Part shown: positions 1-6,885 of the stretch, in pieces | Layout of the letters: each line of letters starts with the position of its first letter | Position numbering within the stretch: position 1 is the first letter of the stretch | Assembly: GCF_024347515.1 (NCBI RefSeq) | Contig: NZ_AP025492.1 | Span: forward strand, 3,038,001 to 3,102,000 | DNA: 64,000 nucleotides | Origin: Vibrio gigantis | Lineage (GTDB): Bacteria; Pseudomonadota; Gammaproteobacteria; Enterobacterales; Vibrionaceae | Direction: 5' to 3' | Notes under the pieces: model-generated | What the model was told of the DNA's origin: nothing | The model's database searches: none | The model's input: the letters and a program-made list of their open reading frames with translations, nothing else | Position numbers and translations under genes: made by a program

Positions 1-151
1 CATCTTGCGCAGGTTCAATCAATTTAAAAGCATTAAACTGATTATCAATGGCTTCTTTAAACTCAAGGCCAAGTAAACAAACCCATAAAATTGAACTAAT
101 ACTAAGAGACGACAAGAAAGTTATAAAACGAGGAATGTGATGATAGTTCAT
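1..151 (-). CDS. Partial hypothetical membrane-anchored protein (5' end only)
   Basis: An open frame starts at an ATG on the minus strand (complement of 149-151) and runs off the left edge, giving about 50 residues. The start follows a GGAAG ribosome-binding sequence. After a short basic N-terminus (MNYHHIPRF) comes one hydrophobic stretch at about residues 9-30, either an uncleaved signal anchor or a signal peptide. I do not recognise the family. It points left, away from radC, and could be mobile-element cargo or flanking chromosome. The frame is open throughout, but with so few residues the call is tentative. Confidence 0.45.
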   Translation of the reverse strand, partial: MNYHHIPRFITFLSSLSISSILWVCLLGLEFKEAIDNQFNAFKLIEPAQD

Positions 152-629
152 GTTCTTCCCTAAGTTCTAATGTCCCAACATTGTATGTGGTTTCATAAGC
201 CTAAGCAATTGATCTTATAGACCGTCATTGTAATGCGACAACTCTTGGGTTAGTCGAATTTATCCCGTGATACAACATGAGGATTCACAACGAACAGCAT
301 TAGAAGAATGGATGACTTTTAGTAGGGCAAAACCTCATGAATAGATATGAATGAGTAAAAGGTCCATCCAACAATGGGCCACAAATTATTTAGAGCAACG
401 ACTCAATAACTTTGTGTTCATCAAGCGATTTGTCCTGTCATACCACATCTCCATTCTCACACCATCAGCCTTCCACTCTAGCCTGCCCCTAAAGCTAACA
501 AACCATGCGCCCCCTTCAATAACACATATTTCCTTATGATCTTCCATTGCTTCGCACCCTAACCCCAAAAATATTCAGGCATATGTCATCAATGTGAAAC
601 CCCATCATTGAATCCGACAGGAGCCCGTA
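152..629. other. Intergenic region, no convincing gene
   Basis: This 478-bp spacer separates the left-edge partial gene from radC, which are divergent, so it should hold both promoters. Two overlapping opposite-strand frames of about 60 codons exist (351-539 plus, 386-568 minus), but neither has a good ribosome site or a recognisable family. A good Shine-Dalgarno (GGAG) just before 630 belongs to radC. I see no clear terminator, repeat or RNA gene. Confidence 0.5.
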
Positions 630-1103
630 ATGACTACCCCTAATTCTGATTACCAAAAACAACAGCGCTATCAGGAGAATGAAATCCTAGAGCATGCCGC
701 TGAGATACTCGCCACACGCTATGTGCGTGGTGATGCCTTAATTAGTCCTAACTCCACTAAAGAGTATGTACGCTGCAAACTCGGCAGCTATGAACGTGAA
801 GTGTTTGCTTTACTGCTACTGGATAACCAAAACCGACTGATTGAGTTTAAAGAGCTCTTTCATGGCACCGTCGATGCCGCCAGTGTCTACCCAAGAGAAG
901 TAGTAAAAGCGGTGTTGGAAGTGAATGCCGCTGCGGTGATTATGGCTCACAACCACCCTTCAGGCGACTCTACCCCCTCACAAGCGGATAGAAGTATAAC
1001 CGAAAGACTCAAGGATGCCTTAGCGCTGGTGGATGTGCGCGTATTGGACCATATCGTAACGGGCGAAATCTGCACCTCATTTGCTGAGCGAGGCTGGTTA
1101 TGA
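630..1103 (+). CDS. radC: RadC family JAB/MPN-domain protein
   Basis: This 157-residue protein is a short RadC-like protein of the kind carried on genomic islands (compare YfjY/YeeS of E. coli CP4 elements). It has the JAMM metal-binding signature: HNHPSG at residues 107-112, then an aspartate at 120, with a conserved acidic stretch near 72-75. Chromosomal RadC is longer and has an N-terminal helix-hairpin-helix, absent here. The biochemical role of the family is unsettled; despite the name, a DNA repair role is not established. The start follows a GGAG ribosome site. The stop overlaps the next gene by four bases (ATGA), implying translational coupling to a DUF2787-type protein. Confidence 0.9.
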   Translation: MTTPNSDYQKQQRYQENEILEHAAEILATRYVRGDALISPNSTKEYVRCKLGSYEREVFALLLLDNQNRLIEFKELFHGTVDAASVYPREVVKAVLEVNAAAVIMAHNHPSGDSTPSQADRSITERLKDALALVDVRVLDHIVTGEICTSFAERGWL

Positions 1104-1537
1104 TTGAACAACACTATGGTGATATCAGTATCAATGATGCACTGCTCTCGTCACTAGAAAATCTTCTTATTGGTCACACACTGCCTGAACAGGCTGAAAG
1201 ACTGGTATTAAACTGCCGTCAAATGAGTTACTACCGCCATCGTCAAGGACTGCACCCTATAGAGATACAGCTCAAACGAGAGTCACGCTCAGGTCCTTGG
1301 CTTATCGTGTTCTTTGCGAGCTTTTCTTACCCTAATGACAACAGTACTTCAGTAGAGCCAGAGCTGTACTTTCATCTTGCTAATCGTTGGTTCTATCAAC
1401 CCGATACAGGAACAACGGATTTATCTCACCCAGAAGTGCAAGAGGTGCTCTCTGCTTGGATGAACGCATTAACTCGCCACCTAAGCCGAAACGTCTTTGA
1501 TAGCGTGCAACTCTCGCTAGTCAGCTCGTTTAACTAA
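1100..1537 (+). CDS. DUF2787-like protein, copy 1
   Basis: This 145-residue soluble protein resembles the downstream protein at 1584-2027. Both have a G-[LF]-H-P-[IV]-E motif (GLHPIEIQ here, residues 51-58), then a W-x-[IV] strand with an F-x-Y core and a PEL motif (EPELYFHL). That layout fits what I recall of DUF2787, common in Vibrio islands, though this copy is the more divergent. No function is known. Its ATG overlaps the radC stop, so the two are probably co-translated. No signal peptide, membrane segment or catalytic motif is visible. Confidence 0.6.
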   Translation: MIEQHYGDISINDALLSSLENLLIGHTLPEQAERLVLNCRQMSYYRHRQGLHPIEIQLKRESRSGPWLIVFFASFSYPNDNSTSVEPELYFHLANRWFYQPDTGTTDLSHPEVQEVLSAWMNALTRHLSRNVFDSVQLSLVSSFN

Positions 1538-1583
1538 TCCCCTACCTACTTTCTGATTTATCCCTAAACAAGGAGGACTGTCG

Positions 1584-2027
1584 ATGTCCCAATTAGCCTT
1601 TACGTCATTACCCCTACCAGTTTCTAAGAAGCTGTATACCTTGCTTAATGAGCGGTACTCAGCTCATTTGCTTAACAATGAAACGCTCTCCACCAGCCGT
1701 CATGTGGTCTTTAACTTTCGTGATAAAAGTTACAGTGTTGATGCTGGTGGCTTTCACCCTGTCGAAATGTCTATTTGCCAATCTTCAACAGGAGAATGGT
1801 GTATTGAGTACATCACAGACTTTGCTTATATGGGGAACTACTACCCTGAGCTTGAGCGGAATTTGGATTTTGACTTTCGCGCTCGTCAATGTTTTGCCAG
1901 CTACCACGGCTGGTTTCCAATGAAAGATAACCGTGAGGCTATCGAGCTGTATAAATTGTGGGAGAGTAATTTTCTCGCATACGTCGAGATGGAGGCATTC
2001 GACGATATTACTCTTACCCCGCAATAA
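1584..2027 (+). CDS. DUF2787 domain-containing protein, copy 2
   Basis: This 147-residue protein fits DUF2787: GGFHPVEMSI near residues 52-61, then W-C-I-E-Y-I-T-D-F-A-Y and an acidic aromatic run, NLDFDF. It starts after a strong AAGGAGG ribosome site, 46 bp after the first copy. The two look like an old tandem duplication that kept the core. Function is unknown; the constant company of radC in mobile elements suggests a shared role in element biology, which is inference. It ends three bases before the small membrane protein gene at 2031. Confidence 0.7.
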   Translation: MSQLAFTSLPLPVSKKLYTLLNERYSAHLLNNETLSTSRHVVFNFRDKSYSVDAGGFHPVEMSICQSSTGEWCIEYITDFAYMGNYYPELERNLDFDFRARQCFASYHGWFPMKDNREAIELYKLWESNFLAYVEMEAFDDITLTPQ

Positions 2028-2030
2028 CTC

Positions 2031-2207
2031 ATGACTTCCCTTCTCCTACAAACCATCAAGCTTATCTCTGCCCTCATCACGTTACTTTCTCTTTCCCCTT
2101 TCTTTGGTGCCGTTGGAACCCTAACGACCTTAGGCTTTCTGGTGGTACTGCTGATTGGGTTACTGGTAGCCATCTCAGAGCTGAGAGATAAAAACAACCG
2201 TCGATAA
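2031..2207 (+). CDS. Small two-helix membrane protein
   Basis: A 58-codon frame begins three bases after the preceding stop. The product is strongly hydrophobic: one helix at about residues 4-24 ending in SPFFG, a short turn, and a second at about 28-48 rich in leucine and valine, then a charged tail (ELRDKNNRR). The pattern fits a hairpin inner-membrane protein with both ends in the cytoplasm. Its tight placement suggests a fourth member of the radC-DUF2787 operon. No family is recognised. Small hairpin membrane proteins include toxins and holin-like proteins, but nothing here shows such a role. Confidence 0.55.
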   Translation: MTSLLLQTIKLISALITLLSLSPFFGAVGTLTTLGFLVVLLIGLLVAISELRDKNNRR

Positions 2208-2259
2208 TGTTAATCGACTCACGCTTTCACTAAGCCGATTGATGGCGATTTAACCGTTG

Positions 2260-2305
2260 GACATTATGTGTCGAACCCACCTCTATTCTCCCGACATTAA
2301 ATGTC
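2260..2305. promoter_or_regulatory. Paired palindromes, probable operator of the WYL regulator
   Basis: Two related inverted repeats lie 40-85 bp before the WYL gene. The first, GACATTATGTGTC (2260-2272), is imperfect. The second, GACATTAAATGTC (2293-2305), is a perfect 13-bp palindrome. Their centres are 33 bp apart, about three helical turns, so two dimers could bind the same DNA face. WYL-type regulators commonly bind inverted repeats upstream of their own gene, so autoregulation is the simplest reading. The repeats are visible; the binding protein is inferred. Confidence 0.55.
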
Positions 2306-2344
2306 CGACTCCGGTGTGGAGCGCTATGTATTGAGAGAGTAGTC

Positions 2345-3112
2345 ATGAGTAATAAAACCAGCATTGAAGGCTTATCTGCTTTGCTGCACACGCTGATGCT
2401 TATTCCTCAACATCGATGGATCACCGTTAGGGAGTTGCAGCAGCAGTTGGTCCTAATCGATATCCACCGCACCACGCGCAGCATTAAACGCTACCTCGAT
2501 GAAGTCATTGTGGAGGTGTTTAACGTGGAGTGTGATTCGATGAGCATGCCCCATGTTTACCGAAAAACATCCGAGCAATTACTGAAGCTAAATAAGCAAG
2601 AAATGCTCTATTGGCAACTGACCAATAAGTACTTACAGCCGCTTATTCCTGATGCACTGAATTATGGACAGGGTCGGTCCTCGGAGAGAGACAAACCCTT
2701 ACTGGATAAGGCTTCAGCCATTTCAAAAGAACGACTTTGGCTAAGCAAAGTACACCTCAACCTACCTAATACGAGAAGCTGGAGTAACAAGCAGCAACAA
2801 GTCTTAGGCTCAGTCCATGAAGCATTACTTAACAACCGAATGCTAAAGGTCTCTAGCCAAGCTTTGCAGCAAGAGCAAACGTTCATTGAACCACTGGGAC
2901 TCTCGGTTCAGTGTGACGCGCTCTTGCTGCTCTTTCGGTTATCCGACCAACATCCAATACACACCGTTGCCTTACCACTTATTGATGAGGCCAGTGTATC
3001 GACATTTTCATTTACCTATCCCTCCGACTTCAATGTTGAGCAGTTCATGCTAGATCTCGAAGAAGCAGGCTACCCAGAATTTCACTCACCAATGAGGAGA
3101 GCACCATTATGA
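2345..3112 (+). CDS. WYL-type helix-turn-helix transcriptional regulator
   Basis: This 255-residue protein looks like an HTH-WYL regulator. Residues 5-60 suit a winged helix-turn-helix (ITVRELQQQL then HRTTRSIKRYLDE). A linker follows, and residues 150-245 read like a WYL-type domain, with the family pattern of a ligand-contacting strand (FIEPLGLSVQCDALLLLFRL) and a C-terminal strand (FSFTYPSDFNVEQFM). The literal W-Y-L triplet is not obvious, so the family call is moderate. Many such proteins are autorepressors in defence or mobile loci. Paired palindromes sit upstream. Its TGA overlaps the ATG of the lipoprotein gene, so the two are probably translated together. Confidence 0.65.
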   Translation: MSNKTSIEGLSALLHTLMLIPQHRWITVRELQQQLVLIDIHRTTRSIKRYLDEVIVEVFNVECDSMSMPHVYRKTSEQLLKLNKQEMLYWQLTNKYLQPLIPDALNYGQGRSSERDKPLLDKASAISKERLWLSKVHLNLPNTRSWSNKQQQVLGSVHEALLNNRMLKVSSQALQQEQTFIEPLGLSVQCDALLLLFRLSDQHPIHTVALPLIDEASVSTFSFTYPSDFNVEQFMLDLEEAGYPEFHSPMRRAPL

Positions 3113-3477
3113 CATTAATCAACACCCTACTACGATACACCGCTATGAGCGTGCTGTTTATCGGACTGACCGCTTGTGGCGACCAAGAAGAAACTCAAGC
3201 AGCAACGGCAGATATTGAAGTATCGATCTCCACCAACTCTCATTGGGGAAGTTTAGTCTTTGACCTACAAGCGATTACCGATAACACCGTCATCACCGAC
3301 GTTGTAATTAACCGAGGTAATTGTCGTCTTCCAGCTGGTACGGCCTCAGAGCTGTCTAGAAACGTTTCATTGAAGTTCGGTGAAACCTACACGGGATACA
3401 GCAACAACTGCACCGTCGATAACGTGAAAGAAATTGAAGTGACGTCAACGGCTGGCACCTTTGTTTACACCTTCTAA
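3109..3477 (+). CDS. Small predicted lipoprotein
   Basis: This 122-residue protein has a signal peptide with lipobox L-T-A-C, lipidated cysteine at residue 23. Glycine follows, so the plus-two rule gives no inner-membrane retention signal and the outer membrane is likely. The mature part is beta-rich, with two further cysteines (NRGNCRLP and NNCTVD) that could form a disulphide in the periplasm. Its start overlaps the WYL regulator stop (ATGA). I recognise no family. Entry-exclusion and superinfection-exclusion lipoproteins on mobile elements have this size, but that is only an analogy. Confidence 0.7.
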   Translation: MTLINTLLRYTAMSVLFIGLTACGDQEETQAATADIEVSISTNSHWGSLVFDLQAITDNTVITDVVINRGNCRLPAGTASELSRNVSLKFGETYTGYSNNCTVDNVKEIEVTSTAGTFVYTF

Positions 3478-3527
3478 ATCGAAAGCAAAACAACTCATCT
3501 ATTTATAACTACCAATAAGGATCGACA

Positions 3528-3761
3528 ATGAAAAACATCACAACAAACACACTTGTTCTACTGACTACCCTAGCATCACCTTTTGTTTTGGCTCAAGGTG
3601 GATCGCTTGGAGGTAATCCATCGGTAGAAACGGGAGCGGTTAACGTCAGTTTAGGCAAATGCACTCAATACAAGCTGGATGTGAAAGCGGCTCTAAACGC
3701 AGGCAAACAGGTATCGTCGATTACTGTTCCTAAAGGCTGTGAAGCCATCAAAGAAAAGTAA
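3528..3761 (+). CDS. Small exported protein with two cysteines
   Basis: This 77-residue protein starts after an AAGGA ribosome site, 50 bp beyond the lipoprotein gene. Residues 1-22 form a signal peptide ending V-L-A with likely cleavage before Q23, leaving about 55 residues. The mature chain has a glycine-rich start (QGGSLGGNP) and two cysteines (45 and 71) that could pair. There is no lipobox, so it should be periplasmic or secreted. A strong terminator follows at 3788, so it probably ends the WYL-lipoprotein operon. No homologous family is recognised. Confidence 0.6.
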   Translation: MKNITTNTLVLLTTLASPFVLAQGGSLGGNPSVETGAVNVSLGKCTQYKLDVKAALNAGKQVSSITVPKGCEAIKEK

Positions 3762-3787
3762 TGCCACCAGCCAAGGCTAAAAATGAC

Positions 3788-3821
3788 AATGGGGAGCAAT
3801 TACGCTCCCCATTCTTTTTTT
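3788..3821 (+). terminator. Rho-independent terminator of the WYL operon
   Basis: A perfect 10-bp stem (AATGGGGAGC / GCTCCCCATT) with a six-base loop is followed by CTTTTTTT. It lies 27 bp after the small exported protein gene and ends the plus-strand operon. Confidence 0.9.
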
Positions 3822-4045
3822 GCTTCTTTATACAAGCTTCCCATCTAAAACACTTTTGGTCAAAGTTTGCTAAGCAGTAAGAGCGACCACCAGCTCTCCC
3901 CCTACATCGCATCTACTCACAGGTATATGTTATCTATAAAAACGCTTAACGCTACCCTAAAGACGAATCACCGCCCCAAGAGATAAAGCATAAATACGAC
4001 CGCACAGCTTGCTAGCGGTCTGCCAACAAACTGTGCATCATCGTC

Positions 4046-4486
4046 TTAATCGGCTTCTGCCGCTTCAACGGCTAACAAGTCTGCCATGTCATTACCCTTA
4101 TCACCTGAATGGGCTTTGACCTTAAACACCTCTACGTATTTCTTAGAACGCAATTCGTCGATTTGTTGCCATAGATGGCGGTTCTTTACTGGCTTTTTGT
4201 CTGACTTACGCCAACCTCGCTCTTTCCAGTTATCTAACCAATCGTTGTAGCCCTTTACACAGAAGTCACTGTCTGAGTAGATAACGTCGCCATCTTGGGC
4301 ATACTCTAAACCTTCGATTAAAGCCATGAGCTCTAATTCAGCATTGGTAGTATTACGCTTAATGGTGATGCTATCTTGATACTCTAGTTCACCGTGCTCA
4401 TTAAAAGCTGCGATACCAATTCCACCCTGTGTGCATCCGTGTTGATTGTTTGGTGCTGCACCATCTACGTAAATTGAAAAACTCAT
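4046..4486 (-). CDS. Ribonuclease HI
   Basis: This 146-residue protein is a bacterial type I RNase H, which cuts the RNA strand of RNA-DNA hybrids. The carboxylate set is visible: D8 in YVDGA, a glutamate in TNAELELMAL, an aspartate in YSDSDF, and a final aspartate in GNDMADLLA after the KAHSGDKGN loop. Length matches the family. It lies on a mobile element and is probably additional to the chromosomal rnhA, which is not in this window. A hairpin with a T tract separates it from alpA upstream. Near predicted replication-initiator genes, a role in element replication is plausible but unproven. Confidence 0.92.
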   Translation of the reverse strand: MSFSIYVDGAAPNNQHGCTQGGIGIAAFNEHGELEYQDSITIKRNTTNAELELMALIEGLEYAQDGDVIYSDSDFCVKGYNDWLDNWKERGWRKSDKKPVKNRHLWQQIDELRSKKYVEVFKVKAHSGDKGNDMADLLAVEAAEAD

Positions 4487-4505
4487 TTTATTTCTCTCTC
4501 TAATT

Positions 4506-4532
4506 GAAAAAGGGAGCCCTCAATGGCTCCCT
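4506..4532 (-). terminator. Terminator between the AlpA gene and RNase H gene
   Basis: AGGGAGCC / GGCTCCCT forms an 8-bp stem with loop CTCAAT. On the minus strand it is followed by TTTTTC. It lies downstream of the AlpA-like gene and should reduce readthrough into the RNase H gene. Confidence 0.75.
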
Positions 4533-4569
4533 GTTGATGTGGTCAGTATATTTTCTGCTACTTGGATTA

Positions 4570-4755
4570 TTATTGGATCTCTCGTAATCCCAAGCATGAT
4601 TCCATCCAATCATCAATCTCACCATCAACCCAAGCAACGGCTCTATCTCCAAGATTGACTGATAATGGAAAGTTACCGTTATTCATTTTTCGGTAAATCG
4701 CTGAACGACTTAAAGCCGTTTTCTCCATCACTTCTTTTAACTTTAGAAATCTCAT
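4570..4755 (-). CDS. AlpA family transcriptional regulator / excisionase-like protein
   Basis: This 61-residue protein has the MerR-like helix-turn-helix of the AlpA family: LKLKEVMEKTALSRSAIYRK, then a wing (FPLSVNLGDRAVAWVDGEIDDWM). In E. coli CP4-57, AlpA activates the integrase gene and promotes excision; here the same role is inferred. The start follows AGGAGACC. A weak four-base inverted repeat (TGGG / CCCA) ends directly at the ATG, in the same position as the stronger repeats before the three Gp2-like genes. The gene is downstream of those genes, separated by a GC-rich hairpin. Confidence 0.88.
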   Translation of the reverse strand: MRFLKLKEVMEKTALSRSAIYRKMNNGNFPLSVNLGDRAVAWVDGEIDDWMESCLGLREIQ

Positions 4756-4797
4756 TGGGAATGGTCTCCTGTATTTTGTATATACCCATGAGATAAG

Positions 4798-4822
4798 CCA
4801 CCGCTGTAAAAAAGTGCGGTGG
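4798..4822. other. GC-rich hairpin between the last Gp2-like gene and the AlpA gene
   Basis: CCACCGC (4798-4804) and GCGGTGG (4816-4822) pair around an A-rich loop. No T tract follows on the minus strand, so it is not a classic terminator. It may protect or process mRNA, or act as a weak stop. Confidence 0.45.
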
Positions 4823-4824
4823 GG

Positions 4825-5424
4825 TTAATCCTCGCTAGAGCCAAAACAGTAATGCTCTTCTTCCCATGCCTCAGCTAGACGGCTCATGCGGTGAAATACA
4901 CTGTTCTTTACTACGCTACTTTTGCTCTTGCAGCGCGTCCCTAAGCCGTAGTTACCTCTATCGTTAAATAACACCAATGAACGCTCTTTGCCTTCGTAGT
5001 GGCTCTGTACAGCCTCTTGCCATGCCTCTTTAAGGTGGTTGGCTAATTGATTACGTTTATCCCAACAGATAGCGGAGCCAAAGTACTGGTTGTAATCAAG
5101 CAAGAGTATGGCTTGGTAATTGTGTGAGGGGGATTTATCGGCTCGCTTACGCCATACATAGAACACTGAATCCGTCTCGAGCTTTTCTTTAAGCAGCGCA
5201 AAGTAATCGTTAATGATGCTTAGGTCGGTATCTTGATGGTCTTCTGGTAGAAACAAATCCAGACGTGTTGCCAAGGCCGCGTCAAACTCGTCCATTGCTT
5301 GTTCAAAGACTTCCGTCATGGAAGTTAAGGCCGATTCGTATAACCCCTTGTCACTGAAAAACACGGGGTAGTCGTTGAACGTTTTTGAATGGGTAATGTT
5401 GGGAAGGTAAGTATTGTTGGACAT
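4825..5424 (-). CDS. Inovirus Gp2 / YfjJ-like protein, degenerate paralogue 1
   Basis: At 199 residues this is the most downstream and most altered of three tandem paralogues. It shares the N-terminal pattern (K-T-F-N-x-Y-P-V-F-F, then a helix and R-L-D-L-F-L-P) and a core strand, HNYQAILLLD. Where paralogue 3 has H-Y-H this copy has N-Y-Q, and where paralogue 3 has Y-L-A-K it has R-L-A-E. If the family is an HUH-type nickase, this copy should be inactive as a nuclease. I chose the ATG at 5422-5424, with AGAGGG before it, over an ATG ten codons upstream lacking a ribosome site. A 7-bp inverted repeat ends exactly at this start. Confidence 0.75.
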   Translation of the reverse strand: MSNNTYLPNITHSKTFNDYPVFFSDKGLYESALTSMTEVFEQAMDEFDAALATRLDLFLPEDHQDTDLSIINDYFALLKEKLETDSVFYVWRKRADKSPSHNYQAILLLDYNQYFGSAICWDKRNQLANHLKEAWQEAVQSHYEGKERSLVLFNDRGNYGLGTRCKSKSSVVKNSVFHRMSRLAEAWEEEHYCFGSSED

Positions 5425-5465
5425 GAGTAATCCCTCTGAGTCTGTTAATGACATAGGTATTACTC
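5425..5465 (-). repeat. Inverted repeat abutting the start of Gp2-like paralogue 1
   Basis: GAGTAAT (5425-5431) and ATTACTC (5459-5465) are perfect complements separated by 27 bases. On the mRNA the inner arm ends directly at the ATG, and the Shine-Dalgarno AGAGGG sits just upstream of that arm in the loop. Position matches the repeats before paralogues 2 and 3; sequence does not. Confidence 0.6.
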
Positions 5466-5478
5466 GCGCTGTATTTTT

Positions 5479-6147
5479 TTAAGGTGAGTTGTGACTGCAA
5501 CCAAAACTCGTACTACGGTTATCGTCGTGTTTGGTGGTGGGCTTAGCGAGACGGCTTATCCGATAGAAAACCTCATTTAACTGCAATGGAAACGATTCAC
5601 CCCCTTTCAGAAGTTCGTACACGTCATCAGATGGAGAATACGCCAGTCCTGAACATCTTCTCCCATGGTCTTTTTCAACAGCTCTATCCCATGCTTTTCT
5701 GACTCTGGACAAGTAGCGACTCCTCCCGTCCCCACTTCTGCCTAAACAATGATATAGCCGCCTATCAAGGAGTAAGACAAGGTGATACTGGCTGGTGGAC
5801 TCACACGCCTTGAACCAAACATGGCGAATGACCGTTTGGTGATATTGGTGAGGCCTACGCCTGTACTTCATTAGGCACAACTCATTGGTTTCCAACTTCA
5901 AGGTACTAAAGAAACGACTGAATACCTCAGAATGGTTTCCATCAAAGTCACTTGGTAGACGTACATTAAAATGAGCGACACAAAGTTTGGGATATTGGCC
6001 GAGCGCTTCAGTCAGCACTCGGTCGATTCCCACCAAGTACTCAAGGACAAGACCATCCTTGTGGTAGTAGAGCGGCTTCCCATTAAACGTTCTGTCATGG
6101 GTGATGGTGACTAAGCGGTTGTGAGCAACGCTGATGTGATTTGGCAT
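5479..6147 (-). CDS. Inovirus Gp2 / YfjJ-like protein, degenerate paralogue 2
   Basis: This 222-residue protein is the middle paralogue. It begins with the shared block (T-H-D-R-T-F-N-G-K-P-L-Y-Y) and contains the core QYHLVLLLDRRLYHCLG. One histidine of the H-x-H pair is replaced by glutamine (Q120-Y121-H122), and the C-terminal motif is R199-L-A-K202 rather than Y-L-A-K; a nearby tyrosine, Y195, could conceivably substitute. It ends in FGCSHNSP, resembling the FGHSHK end of paralogue 3. A 9-bp inverted repeat surrounds its leader and the AGGA ribosome site lies inside one arm. It is read in the same direction as its neighbours with 54-59 bp spacers, as in one operon. Confidence 0.8.
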   Translation of the reverse strand: MPNHISVAHNRLVTITHDRTFNGKPLYYHKDGLVLEYLVGIDRVLTEALGQYPKLCVAHFNVRLPSDFDGNHSEVFSRFFSTLKLETNELCLMKYRRRPHQYHQTVIRHVWFKACESTSQYHLVLLLDRRLYHCLGRSGDGRSRYLSRVRKAWDRAVEKDHGRRCSGLAYSPSDDVYELLKGGESFPLQLNEVFYRISRLAKPTTKHDDNRSTSFGCSHNSP

Positions 6148-6149
6148 TC

Positions 6150-6186
6150 TAGTTCCTGCGGTTTATTGTTAATCCCACAGGAACTA
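6150..6186 (-). repeat. Inverted repeat before Gp2-like paralogue 2
   Basis: TAGTTCCTG (6150-6158) and CAGGAACTA (6178-6186) are perfect 9-bp complements with a 19-base loop. On the mRNA the inner arm, CAGGAACTA, contains the Shine-Dalgarno AGGA and ends two bases before the ATG, so pairing would hide the ribosome site. Confidence 0.7.
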
Positions 6187-6206
6187 TCACTACCGTAATT
6201 TTTAAG

Positions 6207-6884
6207 CTACTTGTGACTATGGCCGAAATTGCGTCTACCGCTACCAAAGTGCTTAGTGCGCTCTTTAGCTAAATAGCTAATGTGCTTAAAGAACTCGTCA
6301 AACGCATCGTCAAAGTCTTCTGATTTACTATTCAATCGGTGGATGACCACACTGTCGCTATTCCTTCTCTTTGAAAAATGAACCAGTCCATTGGCTTCTT
6401 CGTAATCGACACCAGCGACCCTAGCCCATGCCTCTACGATAAAAGAGCCTAAGTTCTCCTGTTGTGTTTGAGTTTTCCCTAACCAGTTAAACCTATCTTT
6501 GTTGAACATGAGCACTAGGTGATAGTGGTCGTTTATCGAGCTAGAGCGCTCTCTCACCCAAGCAATTCTAACCTTGCAGGGATGCACTCTACTCCCTTCT
6601 CTTTTCTTTCGTTTGCCTGAGTGATCAATCTGCGACTGTAATGAGCGTAGAAAGTCAGTCATGACATTACCGCTCTTTTCGTTTTTCCTTAGCTTGGGAA
6701 ACCTCAAATCCACACGAACAGCCATTAGCCTAGGGTACTCGTCTAATGCCCGATCAACCGTATCGTACATTTTTTCTAAGTAGTCGATGTAGAGTGGACC
6801 GTGCTCGGTCTGGATAGGTCTACCCAAAAAGGTTGGCTTGGTGGTCAGTCTGAGGTTTTTGTTTTTGCGAGAACGTACATTCAT
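6207..6884 (-). CDS. Inovirus Gp2 / YfjJ-like replication protein, motif-complete paralogue 3
   Basis: This 225-residue protein is first in the run and the only paralogue with all candidate catalytic residues. It has H120-Y121-H122 in DHYHLVLMFN and Y204-L-A-K207 in HISYLAKERT. H-hydrophobic-H plus Y-x-x-K is the signature of HUH rolling-circle endonucleases. As I recall, the Pfam family once called Inovirus_Gp2 (now YfjJ/YagK C-terminal) covers such proteins in filamentous-phage-like and CP4-type elements. It probably nicks and initiates replication of the excised element, which is inference. The leader has an 8-bp inverted repeat around AGGAG, and a second hairpin lies 65 bp upstream. Confidence 0.82.
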   Translation of the reverse strand: MNVRSRKNKNLRLTTKPTFLGRPIQTEHGPLYIDYLEKMYDTVDRALDEYPRLMAVRVDLRFPKLRKNEKSGNVMTDFLRSLQSQIDHSGKRKKREGSRVHPCKVRIAWVRERSSSINDHYHLVLMFNKDRFNWLGKTQTQQENLGSFIVEAWARVAGVDYEEANGLVHFSKRRNSDSVVIHRLNSKSEDFDDAFDEFFKHISYLAKERTKHFGSGRRNFGHSHK

Positions 6885-6885
6885 T

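Noticed and set aside
351..568. Two overlapping frames of about 60 codons on opposite strands
   Set aside because: No good ribosome site (the minus frame begins with TTG), no recognisable family, and each is the shadow of the other. The minus-strand part from MEDHKEIC on looks slightly more protein-like but is not enough.
2031..2207. Considered as a type I toxin
   Set aside because: Two membrane helices and small size alone do not show toxicity, and no antisense RNA promoter or antitoxin was seen; kept as an unknown membrane protein.
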